From Spirometra erinaceieuropaei (taxonomy: Eukaryota > Platyhelminthes > Cestoda > Diphyllobothriidea > Diphyllobothriidae), in contig CACRXP010000684.1 of the NCBI GenBank assembly GCA_902702965.1, forward strand, positions 286,953 through 350,952: DNA of 64,000 bases, read 5' to 3'. The notes beneath the pieces are model-generated. The model ran no database searches. It was not told the DNA's origin and saw nothing but the letters and a program-made list of their open reading frames with translations. Position numbers and translations under genes: made by a program. Shown here one piece after another: positions 11,530 to 23,944 of this stretch (position 1 is its first letter; each line of letters begins with the position of its first letter).

Positions 11530-14290
11530 CAATTCTAGCCTGGAAGACTTATCCTGTCTATGGATTCATGCAGTTGGAAGTTTACGGTGCTCGTCGTACA
11601 GGATTTAAATAAAACCCCAAATTTAGTTTCTAATAGTGCGCCTACGTATTGAATAATATAGAACAGGCACCGTGATGACAAAGCTAAATTCTATTCATTT
11701 GTATTCAAAGTTTCAGCAGCAGCGCTATAAGAAAGTTGTCCGCAAAGCGTCAGTGGCTGTAAGTGCATCAGTAAATTCTCTAATAGATGAGTAGAAGTTG
11801 CGGTGAACGTCGAGTCTCATTATCGAAAAGACAATATCTTGATAGTACTTGCTAAATTCTGATTTTGCTGTAAAATGCCAAAAATGGTGAACGAGGCAAA
11901 CACGTTGGGCACGAAACGCCTTTTTAAGTCGGGGAAAGGTTTCTAGTTTCATGGCTTGGCTATCCGCATCTCTCTTGTGTGTTCGTCGTAAACAGGTCCA
12001 ATAAAAACATCTGAAAAAGAGATACAAGACGACGCAGAACCCAGTGAAAGCGGAGCGTCTGAAACAATTGTTCGTACTTCACAGAAGAACTAGGCATTCA
12101 CTGGCGATAAAACTCTTTTGCGGACCAGAGCAAATCGAATGAGATTCTAGTGTTCTGCCAAGTTCAAGAACCGACACTGCTGGAACTATGAAGGACCGGA
12201 TACAGATATCACATCGTTCGAAGCTGCCTGGTCAACGATGATTTGGGTTCTGTCAAAAAATCGTGTCGCCCATTCTAAGATTACTATATGCAATCACACC
12301 CGATGACTTACGTCGTATTTGTGCGTTCACAGAAAACAAAACCCAATCATAAAAGAAAATCAGCGTTCAAGACGAAGGTCCGCAATGGACATACTCTTGA
12401 TTGAATGAACAATATTCTCCAACAAGTCATCTCCTTTAAGAGTGTTTTTGGAGTAGTAAACAGCTAAATGCTTATGTCTTTCATCTTTTTCCAAGTGAAA
12501 ACAGCAATGGCACTAAAACCTTTTGCCCCTTGAGGAAACTGACAAGATATCTGCAGTTAACAAACACACTCCCTTCTATTTATCTTTTAGAACCGTTTCC
12601 CTTATATTTATTTAATTGCAATTATGGGTATGCCTCAGGATGGTCTACGAGCATTAAAATATTCCTCAAACAACAAACACACTGCCCAGTTAGTTTCTGG
12701 GTAACGTATTAGCTACAAATAAACCACAGGTTAACATCGTACCGTGGACGTTGAGGTGAAATTAACCCTTAATCGGTCATAAATTTTGGGGTCGTCCCTA
12801 GAATATTTGCATATTCGTCGAACCATTACTAGCGATGAAGCGAAATATTGCTTGTTGATTTGGTTACTGCTCATTAGGAAAAAGAATGACACACGCCTGT
12901 TAATCAGAGTCATTAAGGCGACTCCGTATTTGGGAACTAACTTTATTAGCCACATCCTGCCTAAAATGGTTTAGATGAACTGGAAAAAACGTTAAAAGTT
13001 GACAGATGTCTGTTTGAAAAGTCAAATTGGCGAACATGTGTTTTCAGTAACTCTTCATCAGGCCAAAACGGTTACATAGAAGTTTAACTTATGCGAATTA
13101 CATGACTTATAAGTGATTTGGGGACAATGAACATCCACTTTTCTATTTGGTGATCAATTACCAACTGAATTAGTGTCCTGCAATTCGAGAACATGAATAC
13201 TAAGCAGGTGTGATCGTCAATATTTATTGGTACAGAAAGTGGCCAGAATACAAGAACGGGTTTATTTCCGGCATAAATGTGCACATTTTGTCAGTAAAAA
13301 AACTTGTGAATCCGTTTGTTGTGAGGGAAGGGCTTTTTGCCCAACGCGTTAAGCTGTAGTTAAAATATGCAACGTCCGACCTCAGCCGAACTGACCGTTC
13401 GGAATTTGACCACCATGTGTCATCAGCTTAATCATCCGCTGCGTAAAGGACTGCAGGGTTAACGTCTGTTACGTCTGTTCCTACCTGGAATGCACAAAGC
13501 GTAAGGCAATCTGCAGAAGTGCGAGATGTGACTGTGACAACGATGAATTGGTATTTTCAACCCACGCATACTGACTCATCAAGATGGTTCATACTTCCAC
13601 GCAATTTTCTAGCAAAACATCTATCAGTGCGTCACAGACCTGATCCCCGAAGAAGACCTGGGAAGACATTGGGAAATTGTTCCTTTTTAGCCGAAATATT
13701 AAGTCTGAAAAACAGAAATAAGATTTTTCAACGCAAATAATCTTGTGTAGATCTTATTCAACGTCATCACAAAAATTCTGTTTGTTTTGCTTTAGGTCAT
13801 CGCCCAATTAAAGATCAAACTAAATACATTCACCACGTTAAACGTTTAAAGTTGACCTGAAGAAAGCAAACAATTCACGCGTTCGAAAACAAAAGTCTAA
13901 CAAAAAGTAAAACCCGTAGAACTCTTTAAATCGTTATTAGTGGAAAAAATAAAAGCTCGTTTAGCAAAATATACTCGAGGAACGTCACCTACTCCCGTTT
14001 CTCATTGTGAGATAAACAAGAAAGTGATGACTTTGCGCAGTTTTTCCCTGCGCATTCTCACTTAAAAGCGAAGGATATCCCTATAAGGACTGCGTAACGA
14101 CACATTTTATTACCTGTTTTTGTTAACAATTTTTAAGGAAGACAAAAAAGATTAAAGACATTCCCTTTTAATTTTAGTCAGAACTATTTGGATACATTTC
14201 TTCCCAAAGCTTTTTAACGTTTCTATTCATTTTTATTTCTTACTACCGGTCTCGCCAGGGATTAATGGAAACATAATAATTCACAGGGCC
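11530..14290. other. No gene recognised
   Basis: AT-rich spacer with short frames only. The 100-codon minus frame at 11725-12027 and the complementary frames at 12731-12974 show no recognisable motif. Confidence 0.4.
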
Positions 14291-14304
14291 TGTAAGTCTT
14301 TCAA

Positions 14305-14775
14305 ATTTATCATGTTTTTGATTGGGCAAAAAAGAGGCGGGCTATTCGTTTTCCCGAAGACGACATCACAAAAAATTGACGACCAACGTTTCAATACGAA
14401 ACACTCAGATGCATTTATTATGCTATTTTGAGACCAAATTCGCTTGGGATATACACGCATTGTCGGTCTCCGCCCACATAAGAAAGGCCAAGAATTTATA
14501 GAGGCCATTCACTCTGATGATTCAGGCATCAATCGGCGCATCGATATTGACGTTATGTACACAAATCTCAAAGAAAAATGGAAAAGGTAATAGCCAATGA
14601 AGACATGACGTCAGTCCACAGCATTGATCCATCCTCAACCCTGACAAAGCTATTTAGATTTTTTGGGCATGTTTAAATTTTTACTCTTTCTCCACACTTA
14701 CTACACGTCTGACGACGAGCTGGGGAACCAGATTCGAAAATTTACGAAATAAGGTTTGCTGATTTTCCCAAGGTC
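14305..14775 (+). mobile_element. Penelope-like element, 3' end remnant
   Basis: Plus-strand translation gives 'HVFDWAKKRRAI' near 14310. After a frame break come 'EFIEAIHSDDSGINRRIDID' and 'MYTNLK' (about 14492-14575). The second block resembles the conserved tail found after the GIY-YIG endonuclease in many Penelope-like elements, where an (I)NRHIDI/L-D core follows an EA-x-x-S motif. Bases 14709-14760 carry the gacgacgagctgggg-accag-aaaatttacgaaataa type of ending that I associate with these elements. Only the extreme 3' part remains; no reverse transcriptase core is seen. Confidence 0.55.
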
Positions 14776-14779
14776 CCAT

Positions 14780-16420
14780 TTTTCTTCGAATTATGTTTCT
14801 TGGGATGCCCATCTTCCAGTAAATGCTAAGTATTGTGCAGAAACGCTTAACTTGTAGCCGTTCGTTTCTTAATCGAATTAAACTATTGATTACAGGCAGA
14901 AGGTATCGTAGTCTGCTAGTGCATGCCGTTATCATGTTTTACTAGTAAAAAGAATGACACGGTTAAACAAGCCCTCAAAATCTTCATTTAGTCTTTTTGA
15001 AAAACTCTATTCTGTTAGATCACTGATAGAACAACAAAACAAGGTAACAGTAAACAATTTGGTACCCGAATATTAAAAACAAGTACGTCGACAATACTCT
15101 GAAGTCGTAAGGTTGCCGAATCCCTGCTTCCCACATTTCAGTACTTCTGTTTTGAATGGCCCACAGGCGGGCCAGCAAAGACGCATTTCATCTTCAAAAA
15201 CTTGCATACAAATATACTCGTGGTTTTTCGAAAGTCCCATTTGAGGCTAACCACAACCTTCCTACCCTCGCTGCCTCCTTACATCTAGTTTTGCCCACAA
15301 ATATGGTAGTGAAGATCTTTCTTCTTAACCTGTAGGTAATTTTTGCCTGATGTTATCTATGTTTATCTGCTGTTCTTAAACGTCCTACTAAAATCACCCG
15401 AATTAAAACTTGCATGGATCAGTCACTCTCACAATGCAGGCTCTAGAAAACATTAAACACGAAGCTTGTAATTAGCTACCGTTCCGTTTTGGACGATGTG
15501 TCCTAACCTTATTGAGAACGTTTTTCATTGAGCAACAAAAGACTTTGTGGAACAGTTAACAGTCAACTGAATGGCCAGAATGTTCAAATGGGCGTAGAAA
15601 ATTTGTCCAACTTCAGCGGACAGAACAGTTATAACAGAGGGTTAGAAGAGCGATAGTGAATAAAATGGAAGCAATGCCCGGTGCATATTGGCAAAGACAG
15701 GCTAACATCGGAGTTCAATATCTATATGCACATTCAGTGCACTGTAGGTTACCCGGTGTGAAATTTCTATAAATATAGATGCACACAGACAAACCCGATA
15801 CCTACAGATATAGGATTCTTTGCTAAATGTCGGCCATCAAAACAGCAATTAAGCATGGGCGGAAAGTGGTTCGCCCGAGGCGGAGAAAAATGGAAGGAGG
15901 CTAAAGCGCAAATTTGGCCATCGACAGTCTGACCTGTTATGCCGCCGGATAGTACCTTGCTGCCTAGCGAGGAGAAGCAGTTTGGCTGCAATCGAACCAA
16001 CAATAGGTTAGCGCGTTTTTTTCTCGATTTGTGCCACCAGTGCGGCTGTGTCATCGAATGCGGTTACTGACCCAGTTTTCTCTTAGACGGCATCGTTGTC
16101 CGTTTTTCTGTTTTATTTATTTCAAACGGACCTCCATTTGCAACAAAAGACGGTGGTTCGGGCAACACTAGAGTCCTGCTACCATCGGGGCTTCTGAACG
16201 TCCCGCTATGGATGCACTAATTTGTATGCGATGCACATGTGAAAGGATATATTTGACGTAGACCAATGCCTTTTCGCATCGCGTATTATTTAGAAAGATT
16301 AACAAAGGTTAAGGAAAACTTGCGTTTTCGTACCTGTATTTCAAGTCTGTAGATCTCTACGTGGCCAAACGTTCCCTCAACTATCAAAGGTATACTTTAC
16401 TAATGTGTGGCGTCGACCGT
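14780..16420. other. No gene recognised
   Basis: AT-rich, with a slightly GC-richer patch at 15840-16060 carrying a 95-codon minus frame of no recognisable family. Confidence 0.4.
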
Positions 16421-16427
16421 ATTAATC

Positions 16428-16625
16428 GAATTCGGAGAAAGGATATAGTTTATAGCCGGGGTTACTTGCTCCGGGGAGCAAGTGTGCTAAGGGAAAATAG
16501 CTGGCAATATTTATTTGTACGTGTCTGAGAAAGACATAAAACGATCTCACGGGGACAGTTGCGTAAGGGTGGTCAAAATGCTTTGAGGTAGTCATCGGAG
16601 TAAAAATTCGACAGTGCAATACCTT
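16428..16625 (-). pseudogene. LINE reverse transcriptase C-terminal fragment
   Basis: Bases 16530-16615 align by eye with 41480-41565, the end of the decayed minus-strand LINE. Both share the series 'gatctc.cgg.gac.gttgc', 'ggtggtcaa.atg.ttt' and 'cgga.taaaa'. The minus frame 16422-16619 covers it with no intact domain. A neighbouring inverted repeat (see 16428-16830) suggests later rearrangement. Confidence 0.4.
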
Positions 16626-16830
16626 TTTGACAATGCCTGCAAGGGAGCATTAAATGAATTTACTATTATCACTACGTGGCAAAAATAGTGTCCCTTTTAA
16701 TTTTTGACAGTATGGAGCATAACGATTTGTGATACGGCAAAGTTCGTTGATGTTCAGCTTTTTTGCTCAACACAAATGCTCCTCGGAGCAATTAACCCCG
16801 GCCAGAAGCCATAGGTTTTCCGAATTCAGT
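16428..16830. repeat. Imperfect inverted repeat
   Basis: The left arm near 16428-16510 contains 'gaattcggaga', 'agccggggttacttgctcc' and 'ggggagcaagtgtgct'. The right arm near 16748-16826, reverse complemented, contains 'gaattcggaaaac', 'ggccggggttaattgctcc' and 'gaggagcatttgtgtt'. The arms are about 80 bp with some mismatches and enclose about 240 bases. This could be a small foldback element. Confidence 0.5.
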
Positions 16831-18020
16831 AGTTTGACAAGCAGCGCTACTGGACAAGCACACTGTCAAACAATTTTGGAAGTTTGAACAATCTCCAAAA
16901 AATCACATACCATCCCATTTCTGCGTTATAAGTTTATTGCGAACATTGTGACACAGATCAAGACTTTTTATCGAATGCGGAGCGGAATGGATGGTGCTTA
17001 GTGAGAGCATTGTGGTGAACAATTAACTACTTTCACAAATTCCCTCGTAGTTCAAATCTTCCAATCGTTTGATAACAGACGTCTATTGTTCACAGTCTTC
17101 AGGGTTTAGCGTCAGAGTAAGGCCTTTACTTGACCAGAATGTGTTCAAAAGATTTATTAAGACGCGTTATATATCGGACAGAAGGGGATAAAATTTCGAA
17201 CACTCAGTTTTTATCAATGCCTTCATAGTTAGCAAACAGAACTATTTGTCAGAAGTGTTCAAAAAGCTTATTGGCGATGCCTGAAAGAAGGGCGAATCCC
17301 ACCTTCAACACCAAAAGTAGTCTGAGTAAAGTACGAGGAGCGGGGCTTATACCGTACCCCATTCACTCTCATAACCCCTAGTGAGAATGACCAGAGACAA
17401 GATGAGTGCGCTGACAGCCTGAGCCATCTATATAGGCCACGGTACATTCCTGGTTGTTCACTTCAAATGAATCAGTTGTTAACTTGTCCCCAACAGGATA
17501 TTAAATGCATTGCAACTACGACATTTAGGTGACGTCAATGCTGGGGATATAAGTCCATATCGAACGACAAATTTACCCATAAGAAAGATTGGGACACGCA
17601 ACTATATTCTGGAATTTGCCGCTCACTCCTATCTTTTTGGTGGGCATTCCACATTCATTTGTGAATAAATAAAGGCAGACACAGGCACCAGGTCTTTTGA
17701 ATACGGTATTTGAGAAGGCGAATTCCCAGATCGAGAGCCAGAGAGACAGAATGTGATAAGCAACCTTTGGCGAGGAAGGGATATGCAAGTTAACTGAGAA
17801 AATAAAGTCCATGGACTCCAGTAGTGGGGGGGATTTTAATACCGGCTTAATCAGTAGGGCTTATGGGTGTGGCAATTATCGGAATCCACTGAAGACATCG
17901 AGAAAACTCGCACTTCTGTCAAATGTTTGCTTTATTACTCCAATGAAGTGCTGGAGCAGACCGCGCAGTTTGAAGTATGAAAATCAAGGGCGGATAAATG
18001 GGCGTAAAGCAACGATATAT
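16831..18020. other. No gene recognised
   Basis: AT-rich spacer. Short frames at 17573-17812 and 17811-18047 have no domain, and the latter runs into the MITE. Confidence 0.4.
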
Positions 18021-18390
18021 AGAAGGACCCCACTTAACTGTCAGTAGACTGCGGATAGTGTCATATGCGGTTCTATCTTGGCATACATTTTCAGTTTGTT
18101 TCAGAACTTACACTGCCGACAACGACTGCTTCCCAGGACCTCACACCTTAACTCAAAATCTTTTTTTTTGTGAAATTTATTTCTTGTTTGTTATTTAATT
18201 ACTACTCTAATTTCCGTTAACGTACATTGGCGTAGGATAAGACTTTCGTCATAAATCCAGGCAAGTTCTGTGTTTTCTTTCATATTGTCAGCTTACTATC
18301 TAGCTTGCTGCCCCACTTATAAAACTACCTTTACCAAAAATCTCGTATGACACGATCCACAGTTTACTGACAGCTAAGTGGGGTCCTTCT
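18021..18390. mobile_element. MITE with ~45-bp terminal inverted repeats, copy 1
   Basis: The 370-bp element starts 'agaaggaccccacttaactg' and ends with the reverse complement of 'agaaggaccccacttagctg'. The match continues inward through 'gtagactgcggatagtgtca' against 'gtaaactgtggatcgtgtca'. The interior is AT-rich and non-coding (poly-T near 18161). A second, diverged copy lies at 20061-20434 in the same orientation. I could not see a convincing target-site duplication, so the superfamily is unassigned. Confidence 0.75.
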
Positions 18391-18477
18391 CGAAACCGCT
18401 GCCGGCGTAAAACTGGCAATCCGAGGCTACTGATGAAAAAAGTCCTGATCGAGTAAGACAGTATACGGCAGAAAAGC

Positions 18478-18625
18478 TTTGCTCTAATCCCAGTGTTAAC
18501 TCCAGGCCGACCCTAGTCTTTTCTATAACCTCAATTGTTAAATTAACCGCAACTCTGAACCTGACCCCAACCTTAAACGCACATTCGACCACTTTCCTAA
18601 ACTTAGCTAAAAACCTTACCATACT
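18478..18625 (-). repeat. Telomere-like interspersed element, reverse orientation
   Basis: The plus strand carries C-rich degenerate hexamers ('ctctaatcccagtgttaac', 'ccgaccctagtc', 'accccaacctt'), equivalent to diverged TTAGGG on the minus strand. The copy is weak and lacks a clear shoulder. The overlapping 82-codon minus frame is a by-product. Confidence 0.4.
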
Positions 18626-20060
18626 ATAACATGCCTATCCAAGTCAAAGAAGTAGGCATTTTATCTTGATTAAAACGAAGGCTTGCATATTCGATTCTGT
18701 CCAACCTTTATTAGATCAAATTGCAGAACCTAGTCCCGACACAAGTTTGAATAAATTGCCGTTGGGATTTTTCGCGCCCAGTTGCTACAAGCGTATTTAA
18801 GGAGGCTGTCCGCGAAAGCCCATTTTTCAACTGACATTCCGTTGACAGCTTTCTTCTCAGAAGCCTCAGGTTTGCAGGCAAAGTGCGAAAGAAAATGACG
18901 TGAAATATTATTTGCAGGTTCGCACGAACTAAGCCACCAGTGGACCGATAACTGTGAGAATACAAGAGTGGCCACTTTGGGGGCGGACTGCGTCATCATA
19001 GTTTCAAACACCCAACCACTCTTCAAAATCCTTCAAGCCTCTCCGACTCTAAGTTCTTGGATCTCATGCACGAATCTTAACATCTTGACCCTGCAACCGC
19101 AGACCAACGTATTGGATTCTCACTGTCACTTTGCGCATTAGTGAACTCCTGATGTCTGAGGGTTCTAAAGAACTCTGTAGTTATGATGTCTTCTATAGAT
19201 CAACGGTTTGGGTGAAGGATTAGAAATCCCGGCTGGAAAAACTAAAGCAAGCAGCTGAGCGGAGGTGAGAATGAAACGCCCGCCTCCATCTGCAGTATTT
19301 GCAACAAAAACCTAGTAGGACTGAATAGAAGTTGAGCTCTAAATTTTGTATATAGGCCGCATTGGGTTTCCCTAAGTACGCAAGTTACTGTGTGCACGGG
19401 TACCAACAATGCACCTGCTTCAAGCTCTCTATTTAGGAGTAAGAAAATTGAAGACAAACAAATCACATGCTATGATAAAAAATAAGTTCGCATTCAGCAG
19501 CGCGAAGACAGCTTTAATTCAGCACACGAACAAGATCATGCTAGAGCCGATAACTAATTTCTGAGTCTCGGGATTCTCTCTTGATCGATTCCTTAAATTT
19601 TGACAGGTACGGGAATAACTCGAAAACAATACCTAACTGAACAATCCGACTTAAAACTGCTAACAATCAACCCTCATAGAATGTGCTGTTCTGAATGTTG
19701 AATCCAATTTCCGAATCAACTCACATTCCAAATGAGGTGAGTAGGCGAACGAAACATAGCATCTTACTCAAGTGACACTGGTATAGATTTCTACGGTCCA
19801 TTTATAGAATGCTGCAGAGGAACTGTCAAAACAATATCGCTAAGGCCGCTGGTGGTTCCGCAGATGCACCAGAGAGCAAGCTGATTTAAAACAAAGACCT
19901 TAGTCTATACTCATCGAAGTCAGTCTTACCTAGGACGAAGCTGAGTGAATAAATAGAATGATTTGTCGGTCACCATGCGGTTTCCAGTTAAGTGTTCCCT
20001 AAGCGTGTAGGTATGGTGGGCGTCTGTAAATGATTAAACTGGACTTGGCAACGGTAGGGT
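18626..20060. other. No gene recognised
   Basis: Two overlapping minus frames at 18711-19026 and one at 19242-19466 carry no domain. Nothing recurrent was seen. Confidence 0.4.
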
Positions 20061-20434
20061 GAAGGACCGCACTTGTATTCCGGTGGACCGTGTATCGTGT
20101 CATATGGGGGTATATTTTGGTATCCGGCTGCAGGCCGTTGCAGACCTTACACCGTCAACAACAAGTACTTCCTATGACCTCAAGCCATTACTCAAACTCC
20201 GTTTTTTTTTCGAAAATGTGCCTTTTGTTTATTTTTTTTCTGTTGACACGCTCATTTCCGTTCCCATACGAATGTGTACCGACAAGACTTTCGGCAGAAG
20301 TCTAAACAATTTCTGTGCTTTCCTGCATTACGTCAGCTTGCTGTCTGGCGTGCTGCCCCACCCGTAAAACCCCCGTTGCCACCATTCCCGTATGACATGA
20401 TTCACAGTCTACCGAGAATTAATTGGGGTCCTTC
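20061..20434. mobile_element. MITE with ~45-bp terminal inverted repeats, copy 2
   Basis: This 374-bp relative of 18021-18390 begins 'gaaggaccgcacttg' and ends with the reverse complement of 'gaaggaccccaattaattc'. The inner TIR portions 'gaccgtgtatcgtgtcatat' and 'gactgtgaatcatgtcatac' match. The interior follows copy 1 along its whole length (for example 'ctgctgccccac' against 'cttgctgccccac'). Three overlapping plus-strand frames here are artefacts of the repeat. Confidence 0.75.
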
Positions 20435-20758
20435 ATCCTTCCGTTGCCCTGAATTTCAAAATAAATGCTTTTACGGTTAACTTCCTGATGAAAAATTCGA
20501 GATTTTTTATAGTTGCTCAAAATCGTGGCTAACGGTCAAGTGGACAGTTAAGCTTCATCACCAAAAGGCGCTGGTCTGAGTAATATTAGCTGACAGTTCA
20601 GTTTGGCGACTCATGAAATATGCTTAATAGACCATTTCGAGAGTCAAAGTTGTTGTAACACAGAAGTTTAAGTTTGAAGGTAAGAAATACTTTAAGAATT
20701 CAAGTGAAAAAATCACAGACGGGCGCACTTGAAGCACAAATATGAGAAAATCGTAGAA

Positions 20759-21199
20759 GAAATTCGGGCTAGATCGCAGTTGGTAGCCAGGCCCCATATT
20801 ACAGGTGGTTGGGGGTTTGTTTACTGGAGCTATTTTGTGGGGCTCCATAATCACATCTAACCCATTTGGCTTCCGTTTTACGCTTGAGGTTAGGATTAGG
20901 GCACCGGTTAATGGTTTCCAATTTTCGGGTTAGGGTTTTGCCTTTAGGCTTAGGTTTTCGGGTTACGACTAGGGTTTGAGCGTACGAATAGGTCTCAGTA
21001 TTATGGTTAGTTTCTTTACTTACGGCTGTGTCTAAGGGCTACGGTAACGTTTGCGAATCCGGTTAGGGTAAGGGTTAGGGTTGCCGTTACGGTAACAGTT
21101 AACGTTTAAGGTTGAGGTTAGGGTTAAGGTTAGGATTAGGGTTAAGGTCGCCGTCCGCTTCCCTATTCCTGGCTACCAACTGCGATCTAGCCGAAATTC
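20759..21199 (+). repeat. Telomere-like tract flanked by 31-bp inverted repeats
   Basis: The tract at 20880-21155 is rich in 'ggttagggt', 'ttagggttaagg' and 'taagggttaggg', the clearest TTAGGG-type array in the window. It is bracketed by inverted repeats: 20760-20791 ('ttcgggctagatcgcagttg' and onward) and 21168-21198 (the reverse complement, essentially one mismatch). This bracketing suggests a discrete mobile or foldback unit carrying the telomere-like DNA. Confidence 0.65.
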
Positions 21200-23280
21200 G
21201 ATTAAGATGTGTGACGGCTTGATTCCCATCGGTATCCTTACAATGCCTTTTGGACGACTTTACCAAATTTATGAAGCAAGTAATATTGCCTGCAAAAATG
21301 CCGAGTACGCACTGGGGAAAAGTGCTAAATGTTGTTGGCAAGTCTTGTGGCTTTCTGAATGTATGAAATTTGAAGGTTATGCCAATCAGTAGTTTTTCGG
21401 CTTTCGAACGATCACGAAACTAAAGACGCCGTATGACTCGGTTGAACAGCAAAGTCATTGCTGAGTAATAAGCAAAATGACTCGCTCAAATCCAGTGATT
21501 GCAAGCTGTCATGTGTACTCTTCCGTTGTAATCCAAAATGCGAATGTAGTCTTAGCTGTTTTGGAAAAATCGTAGTAATAGCCGATGTCAGCCTAAAAAT
21601 ATTTGGCACGCTCATAAATGTGCACTTTCGCACATCAAAATTACTTGAAAGTTGCAAAAGCGACGGTAAATGCATACGCAGATTGGCCAAGAAAACTACC
21701 GCAGAGTAGGACATTTCGAGGTTTCCTCAAGGATAACTCTACTGTCCATTGGCAGATTACTCCACTGAGGCTGATGAAATCATGCTCAAGTGGTCATACA
21801 AACTTTCAAAAAAAATTTGGGAGGACCTCTCATGAGGTTCCATTCCCAGTCTTCACGCGACATTCAGGAGAATGCGAAAGGCTTTGCAGAGCCGTTGACG
21901 TTCACATTATGGGATACTCAGTAGATACTTCAAACTCCGATATCCTACCTTAGAGTTGGAGCAAGCATAGGGAAATCTCACTGCCGAAAATATTTTCATC
22001 AGCAAACAACACGATGCGTAACAAATAGCGATATCCTTTCCATCGCTTTAGGAGTTCTATTTGACAATTGAAGGACTGACCTCCGCCCACGCCCGTCAGT
22101 CCGCTCCCTCAGAAACTGTGCATATGCCTGAGCCCCTCTTGTCCCTGTGTTCGTTATGACGAGCCCCCTAACACGCCATTGGGTTCATTTTACTAGGTAA
22201 TTCTATGCTTTTGCGCGTTATCCTTCTTTCCTCTACTCAAAACTCCATTTCTCGTTCCTTCCCCATGGCGGACCTTTTGTATTATCCAACAGCCAATCCA
22301 GCAAGTGACCTACAACAGTTGTTTGACTTGTTTTATTGGTGAACTTCAAGTTATAGATAAAATTAGTGCAAAAACACTGAGTGTAGTTCTATGTAATCTT
22401 AGTAACTACTTGTACTCATTGAACTTTTACAATATTGGCCTCATGCAAACACATTCATACTGGGGAAAAAATCATATATAAGTGCAGGCTAGGAACATAA
22501 TTACACACCTACGATTTTTGAACCTCCTTGGGTCAAAAATACGCCTCCTAGGAAAACAATTCATTAAGCGGCTGAACACGGACCAAAGACACGCTCCCCG
22601 CAAAACTTATGGGGATGGCAGTTTCTAAGAGCTCGCGACCTCTCGTCATGTTTCATCCAACCAAGCATGTTTTTCTCCCCGTCGCCAATCCTGGACGCGC
22701 GTCAAGCGCTATCCTCTGGCATAATTTACAGCCGCTCTAAAATTCCCACTTTCCCCAATGGGTAATTACGTAAGGTTACCCAGACGCGGCCGTACGCTTT
22801 CGTGTTGGTTTTGCCCATTTGTCCTTTCTGTCATATGCTTTGCCTTAGCCGGTAAACTGTACGGTTATCGCAAGCAAGTTGAACAGTTCTTATAAACGAG
22901 CGACAGCGTACGGTAGACTGTCTGTCAGCTCCTACGTTGACTTAAAAGTAGGGTCCTGTCGTCGGGGGAGAATTTTTCGAAGCTTCAACTAAACTCTGAC
23001 GTAGGCACAGGAGGAAGTTCCAACAACACCACTGGGCGTATTAGGAATAAAGAACAGAACCTGGAATGTTGCTTGGGATTGGAAAGTCATATAGGCAAAT
23101 TTGTCAGATGGGGTTATGTTGGCGCACCTGACGTAAAGCAACTCCATCCTCCTGCAATACGAGACTAGCGGTAATAGGGGTTTTTACAGGTGGGGCTGGC
23201 GAACGCACAGGTGACGAAGTCAAGCAAGTGTACGCAAAAGAAAAGTCATTGGGAATGCGCGATTGTACGTTAAGTGGTTG
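21200..23280. other. No gene recognised
   Basis: Frames at 21412-21714 (minus), 21458-21709 (plus) and 21618-21953 (plus, 111 codons) overlap on opposite strands and show no domain. No repeats in common with other parts were found. Confidence 0.4.
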
Positions 23281-23284
23281 AAAA

Positions 23285-23470
23285 ATAGTTGCTCTAACCC
23301 TCAACTCTAACCCTAACCCCTTACTCTAACCGCTAACCATAACTCTTAACCCTAACCGCCAACCCTAAGCCCTAACCTCTAACCCTGAACACTAATCCTA
23401 AGCCTTAGACCCTAATCCCAGCCCTTACCCTTGACCGCAGCCCTAGACCCTTACCCTGAAACATCCAACG
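23285..23470 (-). repeat. Telomere-like interspersed element, reverse orientation
   Basis: Dense C-rich variants on the plus strand ('ctctaaccctaacccctta', 'cttaaccctaaccgcc', 'ccctaagccctaacc') form a degenerate CCCTAA array of about 170 bases. Its irregularity (CTCTAA, CCCTGA, CCTAGA variants) argues against a functional telomere. Confidence 0.65.
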
Positions 23471-23944
23471 CGTAAGCTAGAAGGAGACGACAAGCCAAGA
23501 GTCAAGAAGGACCACCGGCATTGGCCCGAAAATGTAGACACGACAACAAAGAAACAAGGCCGTCAGCGCACAGGAACACCATGCCAACGTAATCACACCA
23601 ATTCAAAATAATTAAGCAGGTCAACGGTATTGTGTCCATTAGGTGCGGCTACATAACCACATCTTACCGGCAAATTTTCCTCCTAGGTAGAGCTTGCTTT
23701 AAAGCCCATCATTGCGAAATAGGGGACCTAACAGGGTTAAATAAGGATAGGTTAACCTAAAATTTCGCGATTCCGGTAGTTCATTGGTTTTCGGGTAAAA
23801 GTGCCATAATCCAGTCTTTTGAACGCATAAAGGCCAAAACGGTAACAGATGTGACATCCAGGGCCGCCGGAGAATTTCGTGACTTTTAATTCAAATGGGC
23901 ACGCAGTCTGCAAACACCCAAATGACACATTTCTCGCGCAAGCG

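Noticed and set aside
21618..21953. 111-residue plus-strand protein
   Set aside because: It overlaps another plus frame and a 100-codon minus frame with no motif in any of them, and there are no plausible splice partners.
23285..23470. CCCTAA-rich tract as a real telomere
   Set aside because: The hexamers are irregular, the tract is under 200 bases, it lies inside the contig and similar tracts occur in both orientations elsewhere.
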